This document shows positions 1 through 9,351 of a stretch of DNA of 64,000 nucleotides, in pieces. This DNA comes from Alistipes sp. (GTDB lineage Bacteria; Bacteroidota; Bacteroidia; Bacteroidales; Rikenellaceae): positions 1 to 64,000 of the forward strand of contig JAFQRH010000009.1 in the NCBI GenBank assembly GCA_017410165.1, read 5' to 3'. The notes under the pieces were generated by a model that was given only the letters and a program-made list of their open reading frames with translations, did not search any database and was not told where the DNA came from. Position 1 is the stretch's first letter, and the number at the start of each line of letters is the position of its first letter. The position numbers and the translations under genes were made by a program.

Positions 1-10
1 AAACAAACAA

Positions 11-49
11 AAAGTCGCCGTTCTGTGCATAGAACGGCGACTTTTTGTT
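11..49 (-). terminator. Terminator hairpin after the EEP gene
   Basis: A perfect 14-bp stem (11-24 with 31-44) around a six-base loop, with T-runs on both sides. It lies just beyond the stop of the minus-strand EEP gene and could work in both directions. Confidence 0.85.
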
Positions 50-59
50 TTACCTCTTA

Positions 60-965
60 TTAAAAGCGCACAAACGCCTGAATCGGATAGTGGTCGGACG
101 GAAGATGCACTCCACGATACTCGGCCGAAATCTCATTCGGCGCATCGGTCAGCGTAGAGTTTTCGCCCTGCTTATCACTCCAATAGTGGTAGGTCAGCAC
201 GCCATAACGCTCGACATCGAAGCCCGCAACAAAGATATGGTCGATACGGCGGAGCGTATGGTTTTCGACCTTAAAACTATTGAACGTACCCGACGGAGCA
301 AACTTAATCGGCGCCTCATCGTAAGCATCGCGCAACAGTCCGCTCTTGGCAAAGGTCTTATACGCCGTACTACCCTGCGCCACATTAAAGTCGCCCGTAA
401 GAATCACATTCGCCTTCTCGCCACACATCTCACGAATCTTGGCAAGCACCAACTTTGCTCCCTCCGCGCGGGCAACTTTACCCTTGTGGTCCATATGGGT
501 ATTGAAGAACCAAAATTTCTTCTTCGTCACACGGTCCTTGAAGTAGCCCCAACTGCACACTCGACGACACGCCGCATCCCATCCGTAGGAGACCTTGTCG
601 GGCGTCTCCGAGAGCCAGAACGTACCGCTACGCAACACCTCGAAACGCTCCTTGCGATAGAAAATCGGACTATATTCGCCCTTCTTCGCTCCGTCGTCAC
701 GCGCAACACCGATATACGCATAGTCGGGCAGGCGCGAGAGCATATCCTCCAACTGGTCGTGGCACACCTCTTGCGCACCGAAGATATCAAAAGCCGAATA
801 GGCGATAAGGTCGCACATCACATCTCGACGCGAAGTCCAACCGTCGCCACGCTTATAATCGACCTTCGAGTGCATTCGCACGTTGTACGATGCCACGTTG
901 AGCGACTGCGCCACCGAAGTAAGCACAGCCGTAAGAGCAAATGTAACAATTAAGATTCGTTTCAT
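60..965 (-). CDS. Secreted endonuclease/exonuclease/phosphatase (EEP) family protein
   Basis: A 301-residue protein with an N-terminal signal peptide (hydrophobic core after MKR, probable cleavage near residue 20). EEP-fold landmarks are visible in order: SYNVRM near residue 25, a metal-binding Glu in AQEVCHD near 65, GDFNVAQG near 193, and the C-terminal SDHYPI. These point to a Mg-dependent phosphoesterase acting in the periplasm or outside the cell. The family includes DNase I-like nucleases, sphingomyelinases and inositol phosphatases, and the substrate cannot be told here. Its start overlaps the ispE stop by four bases (ATGA), so the two are probably translationally coupled. The full length is as usual for the family. 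Confidence 0.88.
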   Translation of the reverse strand: MKRILIVTFALTAVLTSVAQSLNVASYNVRMHSKVDYKRGDGWTSRRDVMCDLIAYSAFDIFGAQEVCHDQLEDMLSRLPDYAYIGVARDDGAKKGEYSPIFYRKERFEVLRSGTFWLSETPDKVSYGWDAACRRVCSWGYFKDRVTKKKFWFFNTHMDHKGKVARAEGAKLVLAKIREMCGEKANVILTGDFNVAQGSTAYKTFAKSGLLRDAYDEAPIKFAPSGTFNSFKVENHTLRRIDHIFVAGFDVERYGVLTYHYWSDKQGENSTLTDAPNEISAEYRGVHLPSDHYPIQAFVRF

Positions 966-1774
966 AGTTTTTCGGTATGTACAAATATATTCTTGTCAAA
1001 ATCTACGCTCGGCATCGAATCAAAGAGCGCGAACACCGCCGAGCCGGAGCCCGACATCGAGCAGTACAACGCTCCAGCCGACAACAGCGTCTCCTTAATG
1101 GAGGCAATCGCAGGGTGTGCAGCGAAGATGTGTGGCTCGAAGTCATTTTTCACCGCACTCTGCCACTCCTCTATCGGACGGCGCAACAGTACAGCAAGCG
1201 ACTCGCCCGCATCATCCGGGCGCACGCCGCCATACGCCTCGGCAGTCGAGACACCCTCATCCGGCTTGGCAACAAGCAGATAGAGCCCCGCAAGCGGCAA
1301 TTCGATGGGCGACATTATCTCGCCTCGTCCCGTACAGAGTTGCGGCGCGTTGCGGACAAAGAATGCCGTATCGCTACCCAACTCGGAGGCCAACACAATC
1401 ATCTCCTGCTCCGAGAGCGACAGACCAAACTCCTCGTTGAGAGCCACCAACACGGCCGTAGCATCGCTCGACCCGCCACCAAGACCTGCGCCAAACGGCA
1501 CACGCTTGTCGAGACGAATCCGCGCACCACCTATGCCGTAGCGGTCGCGCATCAGCCGATACGCCTTGACGCACAGATTACGCTCCGGCGGGCAATCGAC
1601 CACTATCCCCTCCGAAACAAATTCCACATCGGCGCCATCGGTACGCGTCACCTCCACCTCGTCGTACAACTCGCGCACGGGCATCATCACACTCTCCAAA
1701 TCGTGAAAGCCGTCCGAGCGACGACGCAGGACGCGAAGTCCGATATTTATTTTGCAGTTTGCCTTGATTTTCAT
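962..1774 (-). CDS. ispE: 4-diphosphocytidyl-2-C-methyl-D-erythritol kinase
   Basis: This 270-residue GHMP kinase phosphorylates CDP-methylerythritol in the non-mevalonate (MEP) isoprenoid pathway in the cytoplasm. The N-terminus (KANCKINIGL) and the ATP-binding GHMP loop PFGAGLGGGSSDA at residues 93-105 are intact, and the C-terminal MSGSGSAVFALF motif is present. It is first in a two-gene unit with the EEP gene, which it overlaps by four bases. The start is the ATG at 1772-1774, only four bases after a TATATTTG promoter element, which leaves almost no room for a 5' leader. Confidence 0.95.
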   Translation of the reverse strand: MKIKANCKINIGLRVLRRRSDGFHDLESVMMPVRELYDEVEVTRTDGADVEFVSEGIVVDCPPERNLCVKAYRLMRDRYGIGGARIRLDKRVPFGAGLGGGSSDATAVLVALNEEFGLSLSEQEMIVLASELGSDTAFFVRNAPQLCTGRGEIMSPIELPLAGLYLLVAKPDEGVSTAEAYGGVRPDDAGESLAVLLRRPIEEWQSAVKNDFEPHIFAAHPAIASIKETLLSAGALYCSMSGSGSAVFALFDSMPSVDFDKNIFVHTEKL

Positions 1775-1778
1775 ACTA

Positions 1779-1786
1779 CAAATATA
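1779..1786 (-). promoter_or_regulatory. ispE promoter -7 element
   Basis: TATATTTG on the minus strand matches the Bacteroidetes TAnnTTTG -7 motif. It ends four bases before the ispE ATG, so the transcript may be leaderless or nearly so. Confidence 0.55.
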
Positions 1787-1859
1787 TGAAATATTGGCAA
1801 TTCTCGCAATAAATGACAGATGTTTCCTTTGGAAAAAGGTGTATATTCCAAAAAATTAC

Positions 1860-1867
1860 TATCTTTG
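1860..1867 (+). promoter_or_regulatory. Promoter -7 element of the OmpH-like gene
   Basis: TATCTTTG lies 44 bases before the ATG at 1912. No clear TTTG -33 box is seen at the usual distance. Confidence 0.6.
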
Positions 1868-1911
1868 TAACTTGTTAATACGATTTTAACCAAAAACAGA
1901 GATAACAAACA

Positions 1912-2511
1912 ATGAAAAAAATTCTTTTCGCAGCAATGGCTCTCGCATTGGCAGTCGGCTGCAAAAATGCAAACAGTGAGAACGCCGCAGTAGCGGACGA
2001 GAATCAGCAGACAACCGAATTGAACGCCACCGGCGTTGCTTATGTTCAGGTTGAGCAGGTTTTGGCCGAGAGCGAAATCTTCAAGACAGAGGGCGTAGCA
2101 CTCCGCGACAAGACCGAGAAGGCACAGAAGAGCTGGGTACAGAAGGAGCAGCGTCTGCAAAACGAAATAGTACAGTTGCAGGAGAAGTATCAAAAGGGTC
2201 TTATCACGACTCGTGATGCACAGGAGAAGGAGCAGGAGTTGCAGCGTCGTGCCGCAAACTACCAGACCTCGGCACAGAACGAAGCAAAGACCCTCGAAGA
2301 GGAGAATATCGTTTTCCAAAACCGTATGAACGACCTGCTCGGCCGCGCAATTCAAGAGATTAACGCAGATGGCGCATACAAGATGATTGTAAACGCTTCG
2401 GCTCTGCTCGACGCTGACGAGTCGCTCGACATCACCGCTGTCGTATTGGCAAAGGTAAACGAGCTCTACAAGCAGGACAAAGAGGGTGCTAGCGCGCCGA
2501 AAGCCGAGTAA
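1912..2511 (+). CDS. OmpH/Skp-like periplasmic chaperone lipoprotein
   Basis: A 199-residue protein with a lipoprotein signal peptide (lipobox LAVGC, acylated Cys17). A long charged, heptad-rich helical region (about residues 60-150, rich in E, K, Q) follows, then a short hydrophobic C-terminal segment (ITAVVLAKVNELY). This is the Skp/OmpH layout: a coiled-coil tentacle that holds unfolded outer-membrane proteins in the periplasm. Bacteroidetes often have lipidated members. It stands 45 bases before cdaA on the same strand, so co-transcription is likely. The family call rests on architecture more than on any single motif. Confidence 0.75.
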   Translation: MKKILFAAMALALAVGCKNANSENAAVADENQQTTELNATGVAYVQVEQVLAESEIFKTEGVALRDKTEKAQKSWVQKEQRLQNEIVQLQEKYQKGLITTRDAQEKEQELQRRAANYQTSAQNEAKTLEEENIVFQNRMNDLLGRAIQEINADGAYKMIVNASALLDADESLDITAVVLAKVNELYKQDKEGASAPKAE

Positions 2512-2556
2512 TAAAGTCGGATAGATAGTTACACAAGCAACAAACCGCTTTTCGAG

Positions 2557-3327
2557 ATGGGTTTCATTCCGTTTACGCTGATAGATTTCATCGACATCTT
2601 CCTCGTGGCTCTGCTGATATATGGTATATATCGCGCCACACGAGGAACGAGTGCGCCGTATATCTTCTTCGGCATCATCATAATCTGCATCGGATGGGTC
2701 ACCGTGCGTGCGCTGAATATGGAGTTGCTTTCGACGATTCTCGGCCAAGTCATCAGCGTCGGAGTTATCGCCCTGATTATCGTCTTTCAGCCCGAAATTC
2801 GTCGCTTCCTGCAACTTATCGGAATGCGACAGAAGGAGTTCGATTTCATCTCGCGTATGTTCTCCTCGGCACGTCGTGCGGAGGATATCAACACCTCGCC
2901 CATTGTCTCGGCGTGTCTGGATATGAGCGAATCGCGTACGGGTGCGCTGATTGTAATCAAGCAGAAGGACGACCTGCAATTTATCATCGAGGGCGGAATC
3001 TCGATTGAGGCAAAGGTTTCAGTTTCGTTGCTGAAAAACATCTTTTTCAAGAATGCTCCGTTGCACGACGGCGCAGTGGTAATCGACGGCGACCGCATCG
3101 TTGCCGCAAAGTGCATCCTGCCCGTAACACAGAGCAACGTGCCGAAGGAGTATGGCACACGACACCGTTCGGCAATCGGTTTGAGCGAGATTACAGACTC
3201 GGTAGTGGTAGTCGTATCGGAGGAGAGCGGCGGCATTTCGGTCGTCAAGAATGGTCAAATCCGCAACCATATCGACCCACAGAAATTTGCCGGCGTACTG
3301 AAACGCGCTTTGGGCCAGCAGAAGTAG
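2557..3327 (+). CDS. cdaA: Diadenylate cyclase, CdaA type
   Basis: A 256-residue membrane enzyme that makes c-di-AMP from two ATP. Three hydrophobic segments (about residues 10-25, 35-52, 62-78) precede the DAC domain. The catalytic motifs DGA (171-173) and RHR (202-204, in GTRHRSAIGLSE) are both intact, so it should be active. It follows the OmpH-like gene by 45 bases and is closed by a terminator at 3354. c-di-AMP signalling generally controls osmolyte transport and envelope homeostasis, which agrees with the envelope-related neighbour. Confidence 0.95.
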   Translation: MGFIPFTLIDFIDIFLVALLIYGIYRATRGTSAPYIFFGIIIICIGWVTVRALNMELLSTILGQVISVGVIALIIVFQPEIRRFLQLIGMRQKEFDFISRMFSSARRAEDINTSPIVSACLDMSESRTGALIVIKQKDDLQFIIEGGISIEAKVSVSLLKNIFFKNAPLHDGAVVIDGDRIVAAKCILPVTQSNVPKEYGTRHRSAIGLSEITDSVVVVVSEESGGISVVKNGQIRNHIDPQKFAGVLKRALGQQK

Positions 3328-3353
3328 CGGTGCAACTATTTGACAAAGAGATA

Positions 3354-3394
3354 CGACAGCCGCTCTCCGATTGGAAGGCGGCTGTCGTTTTATT
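3354..3394 (+). terminator. Rho-independent terminator after cdaA
   Basis: A 10-bp stem CGACAGCCGC/GCGGCTGTCG (3354-3363 with 3378-3387) is followed by TTTTATTT. It ends the cdaA transcript before the converging methyltransferase gene. Confidence 0.85.
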
Positions 3395-3429
3395 TAGGCA
3401 AGCGCAGTGTTTACTCGTTCGCGCGTCGG

Positions 3430-4191
3430 CTACTTCTGCGCCACAAAAAATAGGTCGAAACACTCGTCGGTCAAAGGGACAATCGAGTAGTCGTCCATCG
3501 TAATCGATGTGGTGAGTTCCGTATTCTTTTTAAGCAACGCACGGCGATTTAAGCGATTCAGTACATCGTACGGTAGTTGCAACATCCATCGCGGCAGACG
3601 ATGTTGCAGGTCGAGCACATCGAAACGCGTGATGCGACGCACACTGCGACGATTCTTGCGATAGTACTCCATAACCTTCTCATCGCCCGTCACACCATAC
3701 GCCTCGACCGATGCAAAGTGGCACTCCAACAGATTGCGCAACTCGTCGGCATTGTACTCGCGTACGTGCCAAGGGTTACGCGTAAGCGACATTGGCGCAT
3801 TCGGCGTCGTCACGATAAACTTACCACCCGGGCGCAACAGACGCGCCACTTCGCGCACAAAGTCGATATCCTGCTCGATATGCTCGATAACTTGAAACGA
3901 TACGACATAGTCGAACGAGCCGCCTTCGAAGCCAATCGGAGGAACGGTCATCTCGTAGTACTCCACATTGTCGTATTGGCAGAGGTCCGCCGGTTGCAAT
4001 TTGTCGATTGTGATATAGCGACGGCACTTGGGAGCGAGCACCTTCACGCCGTAGCCCGTACCCGTTCCAATCTCCAACACATCGCCACTGATAATCTCAG
4101 CAGCACGATGATATGCAAGCAACGAACGCTGAAAAACGTAGTTGTCAGAGGCCTCGCGCGACACGCGTTCGGCTGTGGTAATCTTTGCCAT
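3430..4191 (-). CDS. Class I SAM-dependent methyltransferase
   Basis: A 253-residue cytoplasmic protein with a Rossmann-like methyltransferase core: motif I DVLEIGTGTGYG at residues 37-48, an acidic end of strand 2 (ITIDKL), FDYVVSFQVIEHI as motif IV, and LLRPGGKFIVTTPN as motif post-II. The fold (Methyltransf_11/25 type) is clear but the substrate is not; relatives act on quinones, sugars, lipids and small molecules. It ends 10 bases after the S1/CvfB gene's stop on the same strand, so the two form an operon. Confidence 0.85.
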   Translation of the reverse strand: MAKITTAERVSREASDNYVFQRSLLAYHRAAEIISGDVLEIGTGTGYGVKVLAPKCRRYITIDKLQPADLCQYDNVEYYEMTVPPIGFEGGSFDYVVSFQVIEHIEQDIDFVREVARLLRPGGKFIVTTPNAPMSLTRNPWHVREYNADELRNLLECHFASVEAYGVTGDEKVMEYYRKNRRSVRRITRFDVLDLQHRLPRWMLQLPYDVLNRLNRRALLKKNTELTTSITMDDYSIVPLTDECFDLFFVAQK

Positions 4192-4201
4192 ACTCTGCCC
4201 C

Positions 4202-5038
4202 CTACTTTATACACTTGATACCCGACTCGTCTGCCGTCACACGATTGTGGCTCAACAGCACGCCGAGCGAGCGTTTGAACAACTTCTTACTCATTCCCAG
4301 CACGTCGCGCACCTGCTCCGGCGAGCTCGCATCGCTCAACGGCAACACGCCGCCTGCCGCAACTACCGCATCGTAGAGTTGCTCGGCAGAATCCTTAACC
4401 TGCGTGTAGCCCTGACGCTGCAACGAGAGGTCGATACGACGGTCGTCAGTCACGCGCGTAACGAATGCACGGCAACGCTCGCCAAGCGACAACGGACGGA
4501 AAATCTGGTTCTTGTAGAGCATACCCCAATGGCGATTCTCGACAATCGCGCGATAGCCAATCGGGCTCTCCGAGACGACGAGCACATCGACCTCTCGACC
4601 ACGCTCGACAGTCACAAAGTCGTCGTTATTCACATACGCACGCAACTTGTTCGTCGCCACGCAACGACCCGTCACGTCGTCCACATACATATATACCGGG
4701 TATGAGTTTCCGATAACGATACCGCCCTGCTGGTTGCGGTTAGGCAGAAACAGATCCTTGCCGGAGATACCCCAATCGAGGAATGCGCCGTGAATATTCT
4801 TATCGACCACCTTCAACCACGCAACCTTGCCCGCCGTAATAAGCGGTGCATCGGTGGTTGCCGTGATACGATCCTCCGAATCGTGATAGACGAACACTTC
4901 AACGCTGTCGCCAACCTTTTGCGACAACGACACAAAACGATTTGGCAACAGAACCTCATTCTGCTCCTCGTCCACCAGATAGAGACCATAGTCGGACACA
5001 CGGCCGACAGTCAGCGTTTGAATCTCTCCTACTTTCAT
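4202..5038 (-). CDS. S1-domain RNA-binding protein, CvfB/YitL family
   Basis: The 278-residue protein opens with an S1-like OB fold (VGRVSDYGLYLVDE.. EVLLPNRFVS), followed by a second (DWGISGKDLFLPNRNQ) and a third OB-like unit (VTRVTDDRRIDLSLQRQGY). It ends in a winged-helix-like tail (VLGMSKKLFKRSLGVLLSHNRV). This is the three-S1 plus winged-helix plan of CvfB (YitL), an RNA-binding protein linked to virulence-gene expression in Staphylococcus. Its RNA targets here are unknown. It lies upstream of the methyltransferase in a two-gene unit. Confidence 0.88.
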   Translation of the reverse strand: MKVGEIQTLTVGRVSDYGLYLVDEEQNEVLLPNRFVSLSQKVGDSVEVFVYHDSEDRITATTDAPLITAGKVAWLKVVDKNIHGAFLDWGISGKDLFLPNRNQQGGIVIGNSYPVYMYVDDVTGRCVATNKLRAYVNNDDFVTVERGREVDVLVVSESPIGYRAIVENRHWGMLYKNQIFRPLSLGERCRAFVTRVTDDRRIDLSLQRQGYTQVKDSAEQLYDAVVAAGGVLPLSDASSPEQVRDVLGMSKKLFKRSLGVLLSHNRVTADESGIKCIK

Positions 5039-5265
5039 CCGTTCCCTTATAATTTATTCGGCAAAGGTATAAAAAAGTGGTGAACGAACGAATTTTTGGG
5101 CAATTATAATTTACATTCAACAACTATTATCCAAAATAGGTGCAAAACTTATCAAAACACCTAATTTGTATCTAATATCTCTCATCATTTTGTATTTATC
5201 AAAAAAATGCATACATTTACAATGTAAAAACACTTACATACAATAATTACTTAATAAACACATTA
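5039..5265. other. Intergenic, AT-rich, no gene seen
   Basis: A divergent upstream region between the S1/CvfB gene (minus) and the small lipoprotein gene (plus). It is strongly AT-rich and I see no open frame or stable hairpin in it. Confidence 0.6.
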
Positions 5266-5273
5266 TATCTTTG
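5266..5273 (+). promoter_or_regulatory. Promoter -7 element of the small lipoprotein gene
   Basis: TATCTTTG lies 35 bases before the ATG at 5309, as in most genes of this window. Confidence 0.6.
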
Positions 5274-5308
5274 AAAAAGATTTCGTACGCAAAACACATT
5301 TTACTTCT

Positions 5309-5413
5309 ATGAAAAAGTTAGGATTTTTTGCAATGCTTCTGTGTGCGCTGACATTTACGGCGTGCGATAATAACGAGTTCGGATACAAGCGTCTGACGGT
5401 TACCGTCGAATAG
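5309..5413 (+). CDS. Very small lipoprotein, 34 residues
   Basis: The frame codes for MKKLGFFAMLLCALTFTAC followed by only 15 residues (DNNEFGYKRLTVTVE). The signal peptide and lipobox (FTAC) are textbook type II, so the mature product would be a lipidated 16-mer. The unit is complete: a TAnnTTTG promoter 35 bases upstream, the ORF, then a strong terminator starting 27 bases after the stop. That argues for a real gene and against a chance frame. It could instead be the surviving 5' end of a larger lipoprotein gene. I recognise no family. Confidence 0.6.
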   Translation: MKKLGFFAMLLCALTFTACDNNEFGYKRLTVTVE

Positions 5414-5440
5414 TTTATCGCCACACCGAACGTTCAATCG

Positions 5441-5476
5441 CGCGAAATCCACATCTTCGGATTTCGCGTTTTTTTG
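5441..5476 (+). terminator. Terminator after the small lipoprotein gene
   Basis: A 10-bp stem CGCGAAATCC/GGATTTCGCG (5441-5450 with 5459-5468) is followed by a run of T. Confidence 0.85.
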
Positions 5477-5505
5477 CACAATTTCGCCGACCGGAGGTGC
5501 TACGG

Positions 5506-5537
5506 CTTGCAAAATCGCGAAATAATTCGTACATTTG
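5506..5537 (+). promoter_or_regulatory. Promoter of the TSUP transporter gene
   Basis: TACATTTG (5530-5537) has CTTG 20 bases upstream. It lies 28 bases before the ATG at 5566. Confidence 0.45.
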
Positions 5538-5565
5538 AGTTTCAAAATGAGCGAGGAGGTAAGTG

Positions 5566-6351
5566 ATGGATTGGCATATTATTGTAATACTCGTAGTATC
5601 AGGCATTATCGTCGGCATTGTTAATACGTTGGCCGGCGGTGGCTCGATTGTGACCGTTACGATGTTCACGGCACTCGGTCTGCCTATAACCGTCGCCAAC
5701 GGAACAAACCGCATCGCCGTATTTCTCCAAAACCTCACCTCGACCATAACCTTCATCCGCAAAGGAATGTTCAATCTGCGGCACGGTTTTCTGCTGTCGA
5801 TTCCGGTCATCATCGGCAACATTGCGGGCTCGCTCGTGGCAACAACCATTGACGAAAAGGTATTCAAGATATGTTTTGGCGTGATACTCGTCATCATTCT
5901 TCTCTACCTGATTTTCGACAACCGCATCAAAATCAAAGAGGGACACAACATAGAGATTCGTCCGTGGCACTATCTATGGTTTCTGCTCATAGGTTTCTAC
6001 GGCGGATACATATACGTCGGCATCGGGTATCTGATACTCGCCATCACGCTATGGTCGATGAAGATGGATATCGTGACGGCAAACGCCATAAAGGGCTTCG
6101 TTATATTCATCGCAACACCCTTCTCGCTTGCCGTATTTATGATTAACGGCCAAATCGACTATCTGTTCGGTATTCCGCACGGCATCGGCAACATCATCGG
6201 TTCGCTGTTCGCTTCGCACTACGCCGTGCATTGGGGTAAGGGCTTTATCAAGGCATTTACATTAATTATTGTGCTGATTTGTTTCGCAGATTTGATAGGT
6301 TTAGTATCTTTGCACGATATTTTCTACTCGATGATGACCGTCTGCTTGTAA
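5566..6351 (+). CDS. TSUP family transporter (TauE/SafE-like)
   Basis: A 261-residue integral membrane protein with about eight hydrophobic segments in two similar halves. The first half carries the typical [15 protein letters not shown] and ANGTNRIAV motifs of TauE/SafE permeases, and the second half repeats them weakly ([24 protein letters not shown]). Members export or import sulfite, sulfonates and other small organic anions; the substrate is not shown here. An AGGAGG at 5554-5559 sits six bases before the ATG at 5566, so this start is preferred over the GTG at 5563. A good Shine-Dalgarno sequence is unusual in this genome. Confidence 0.85.
   Translation: MDWHIIVILVVSGIIVGIVNTLAGGGSIVTVTMFTALGLPITVANGTNRIAVFLQNLTSTITFIRKGMFNLRHGFLLSIPVIIGNIAGSLVATTIDEKVFKICFGVILVIILLYLIFDNRIKIKEGHNIEIRPWHYLWFLLIGFYGGYIYVGIGYLILAITLWSMKMDIVTANAIKGFVIFIATPFSLAVFMINGQIDYLFGIPHGIGNIIGSLFASHYAVHWGKGFIKAFTLIIVLICFADLIGLVSLHDIFYSMMTVCL
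6282..6312 (+). promoter_or_regulatory. Candidate uvrA promoter
   Basis: TATCTTTG at 6305-6312 with TTTC 19 bases upstream. It lies inside the 3' end of the TSUP gene and 75 bases before the uvrA ATG. Confidence 0.5.
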
Positions 6352-6387
6352 ACAGACAGCAAGGCGGGTAGCAATAAACGAGCAACA

Positions 6388-9222
6388 ATGAACGACACCA
6401 TCAAAATCGAAGGAGCGAGGGTGCATAACCTCAAAAACGTGGATATTGAGATTCCGCGAGGTGCACTCGTTGTGGTTACGGGTCTATCCGGTAGCGGCAA
6501 ATCATCGCTCGCGTTCGACACAATATACGCCGAGGGTCAGCGTCGATATATGGAGACGCTATCGACCTACGCCCGCCAATTTATCGGTTCGATGGAGCGT
6601 CCCGATGTGGATAAGATTTCGGGATTGAGCCCCGTTGTTGCCATCGAGCAGAAGACAACCAACAAAAATCCGCGTTCGACGGTCGGCACCGTTACCGAAA
6701 TCAACGACTTTCTGCGACTGCTCTACGCACGTGCCTCGCGTGCATACTCGCCATCTACGGGCGAGCCGATGACGCACTACACCGACGAGCAGATTATCGA
6801 CCTGATTTTTGCCGAGTACGCCAACCGCAAAATCGCCCTGCTTGCCCCCGTTGTTAAGGAGCGCAAGGGTCACTACCGCGAACTCTTCGAGTCGTTTGCC
6901 AAGCGTGGCTATCTGTACGCACGAATCGACGGCGAGATACGCGAATTTCGCGCAGGCGAACGCCTCGACCGCTACAAGACCCACTCCATCGAGTTGGTTA
7001 TAGACCGTATGCCGGTCACAGTCGAAGCACGCGAACGTATGGCAAAATCCATTGCCGAGGCGATGCATCAAGGCAAGGGCACGATGGCTCTGCACGACTA
7101 CTCGACGGGCCAAATGCGTTACTATTCGCGCCACTTGATGTGCCCGACGACGGGCATCGCTTTCGAGGACCCCGAGCCATACACCTTCTCGTTCAACTCG
7201 CCAAAGGGTGCGTGTCCGCGATGCAACGGATTGGGCGAAGAGGCGGTATTCGATATCGAAAAAATCATACCCGACGAGAGTCGCTCGATACGCGAGGGCG
7301 GCATTGCACCGATAGGCAAAGGACGCGAAAATGCACTGTTTGCCACCATTGAGGCACTCGGTCGCCGACACGGATTCACACTCGACGACCCGATAGCATC
7401 CATCTCGCAAGATGGCCTATCTGCCATTTTGTACGGCGACCCCGAGCCGGTAACGGTCAATCTCGCCGACTTCTCGTATCAGCGCGGTATGCAGATGCGC
7501 ACGTGGGAGGGCTTGGCGGAGTATATCAACGCAACGCTTTTCGGCGAGGACGAGGATTCGCGTCGCGGCGAGAAGTGGCGCGAACAGTTTGTTGTCTATC
7601 GCAAATGTTCGCAGTGCGGAGGCAGCCGACTAAAAGCCGAGGCACTCCACTTCCGCATTGGCGACAAGAATATAGCCCAACTATCGGCAATGTCCATCGC
7701 ATCGCTCGCCGAGTGGATGCAACATACCGACGAGTACTTCAACTCGCGTGAACGAATCGTGGCACAAGAGATTGTAAAGGAGATTCGCGAGCGACTGCGT
7801 TTTCTGGTCGATGTCGGCTTGGGATACCTCTCGCTCGACCGCGCAACACGTTCGCTGTCAGGTGGCGAGAGCCAGCGCATACGACTTGCAACACAAATCG
7901 GCTCGAAACTCGTCAACGTACTCTACATTCTCGACGAGCCGAGCATCGGACTGCACCAGCGCGACAATCGACGACTCATCCACACGCTCAAAGAGTTGCG
8001 CGATGCCGGAAACTCGGTAATCGTTGTCGAGCACGACGAGGAGATGATGCGTGCTGCCGATTTCATCATTGACGTAGGTCCGAAAGCGGGACGCCGAGGC
8101 GGCAACATCGTGGCAAGTGGTACGTTTGACGATATCCTGCACTCGAAAAGCATTACGGCCGACTACCTTGCAGGGCGTCGCCGCATAGAGATTCCATCGC
8201 AACTTCGCGCCGGCACGGGCGAAAAGATTCTGCTGCGTGGCGCACGAGGCAACAACCTCAAAGGGGTCGATGTCGCCTTCCCGCTCGGCAAACTGATTTG
8301 CGTGACAGGTGTCAGCGGCTCCGGCAAATCGTCACTCATAAACGAGACACTCGTGCCGATTCTTTCGCGTGCGTTGTATCGTTCGTACGACCACCCGTTA
8401 GAGTACGACAGCGTCGAGGGCATCGAGCACGTGGACAAACTCGTCGTAGTCGATCAATCCCCTATCGGTCGTTCGCCACGCAGCAATCCGGCAACATACT
8501 CGAACGTCTTTGCCGACATCCGAAAACTCTTCGAGATGACACCCGACGCACAGATGCGCGGCTTCAAGGCGGGACGATTCTCGTTCAACGTCAAAGGCGG
8601 ACGATGCGAGGAGTGTCGCGGTGCGGGCGTACAGGCAATCGAGATGAACTTCCTGCCCGACGTATATGTAAAGTGTAAGGCGTGCGGCGGCAATCGCTAC
8701 AACAAGCAGACGTTGGAGGTGCGATACAAGGGGCGCAACATAAACGATGTGCTGAATATGACGGTCAATATCGCCGTCGAATTCTTCGAGTCGATTCCGC
8801 ATATATACCAGAAATTGAAGGCAATTCAGGATGTCGGACTTGGCTATCTTACACTCGGTCAGCCGTGTACAACGCTCTCGGGCGGTGAGAGCCAGCGCAT
8901 AAAACTATCGTCCGAACTCTCGAAACGCGACACGGGTCGCACGCTCTACGTACTCGACGAGCCGACGACAGGCCTGCACTTCGAGGATGTACGACAACTG
9001 CTCGACGTACTGAACAAACTCGTCGATAAGGGAAACACGGTTATCGTTATCGAGCACAACACGGACGTCATCAAGGTTGCCGACCACATCATTGACATAG
9101 GACCCGAAGGCGGCGAAGCGGGTGGCGAGATTGTCGCTGTCGGCACTCCGAGCGAGGTGGCTGCCGTTGAAACGAGCCATACGGGACGTGTTTTGCGCGA
9201 ACTGGCCGACAATGCGAAATAG
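6388..9222 (+). CDS. uvrA: Excinuclease ABC subunit A
   Basis: A 944-residue UvrA, the damage-recognition ATPase of nucleotide excision repair, working as a dimer with UvrB. Two ABC ATPase modules are complete: Walker [13 protein letters not shown] near residue 33 and [12 protein letters not shown] near 640, with signatures [12 protein letters not shown] and [12 protein letters not shown] and the D-E Walker B pairs ([18 protein letters not shown]). The zinc-binding cysteines are present (CPRCNG, CSQCGG, CEECRG, CKACGG). The length matches the family. The gene is alone in its unit. Confidence 0.98.
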   Translation: MNDTIKIEGARVHNLKNVDIEIPRGALVVVTGLSGSGKSSLAFDTIYAEGQRRYMETLSTYARQFIGSMERPDVDKISGLSPVVAIEQKTTNKNPRSTVGTVTEINDFLRLLYARASRAYSPSTGEPMTHYTDEQIIDLIFAEYANRKIALLAPVVKERKGHYRELFESFAKRGYLYARIDGEIREFRAGERLDRYKTHSIELVIDRMPVTVEARERMAKSIAEAMHQGKGTMALHDYSTGQMRYYSRHLMCPTTGIAFEDPEPYTFSFNSPKGACPRCNGLGEEAVFDIEKIIPDESRSIREGGIAPIGKGRENALFATIEALGRRHGFTLDDPIASISQDGLSAILYGDPEPVTVNLADFSYQRGMQMRTWEGLAEYINATLFGEDEDSRRGEKWREQFVVYRKCSQCGGSRLKAEALHFRIGDKNIAQLSAMSIASLAEWMQHTDEYFNSRERIVAQEIVKEIRERLRFLVDVGLGYLSLDRATRSLSGGESQRIRLATQIGSKLVNVLYILDEPSIGLHQRDNRRLIHTLKELRDAGNSVIVVEHDEEMMRAADFIIDVGPKAGRRGGNIVASGTFDDILHSKSITADYLAGRRRIEIPSQLRAGTGEKILLRGARGNNLKGVDVAFPLGKLICVTGVSGSGKSSLINETLVPILSRALYRSYDHPLEYDSVEGIEHVDKLVVVDQSPIGRSPRSNPATYSNVFADIRKLFEMTPDAQMRGFKAGRFSFNVKGGRCEECRGAGVQAIEMNFLPDVYVKCKACGGNRYNKQTLEVRYKGRNINDVLNMTVNIAVEFFESIPHIYQKLKAIQDVGLGYLTLGQPCTTLSGGESQRIKLSSELSKRDTGRTLYVLDEPTTGLHFEDVRQLLDVLNKLVDKGNTVIVIEHNTDVIKVADHIIDIGPEGGEAGGEIVAVGTPSEVAAVETSHTGRVLRELADNAK

Positions 9223-9287
9223 AGCAGAGAAAAACTATCTGACACAAAAGAACACAAATGAAATTTTGCATTTTTTTGTGCGTAATA

Positions 9288-9317
9288 TTTGTTTTTCTTA
9301 AAAAATAGGTATATTTG
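9288..9317 (+). promoter_or_regulatory. Promoter of the secreted protein gene at 9352
   Basis: TTTG (9288-9291), an 18-base spacer, then TATATTTG (9310-9317). This is a full Bacteroidetes promoter, 34 bases before the ATG. Confidence 0.7.
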
Positions 9318-9351
9318 TATTATTGGAACAAAATAACCAACATATAAAATT

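Noticed and set aside
1771..2979. A 402-codon minus-strand frame opposite the OmpH-like and cdaA genes
   Set aside because: Antisense shadow of two supported genes that crosses their promoter region; the leucine/cysteine-rich product is an artefact.
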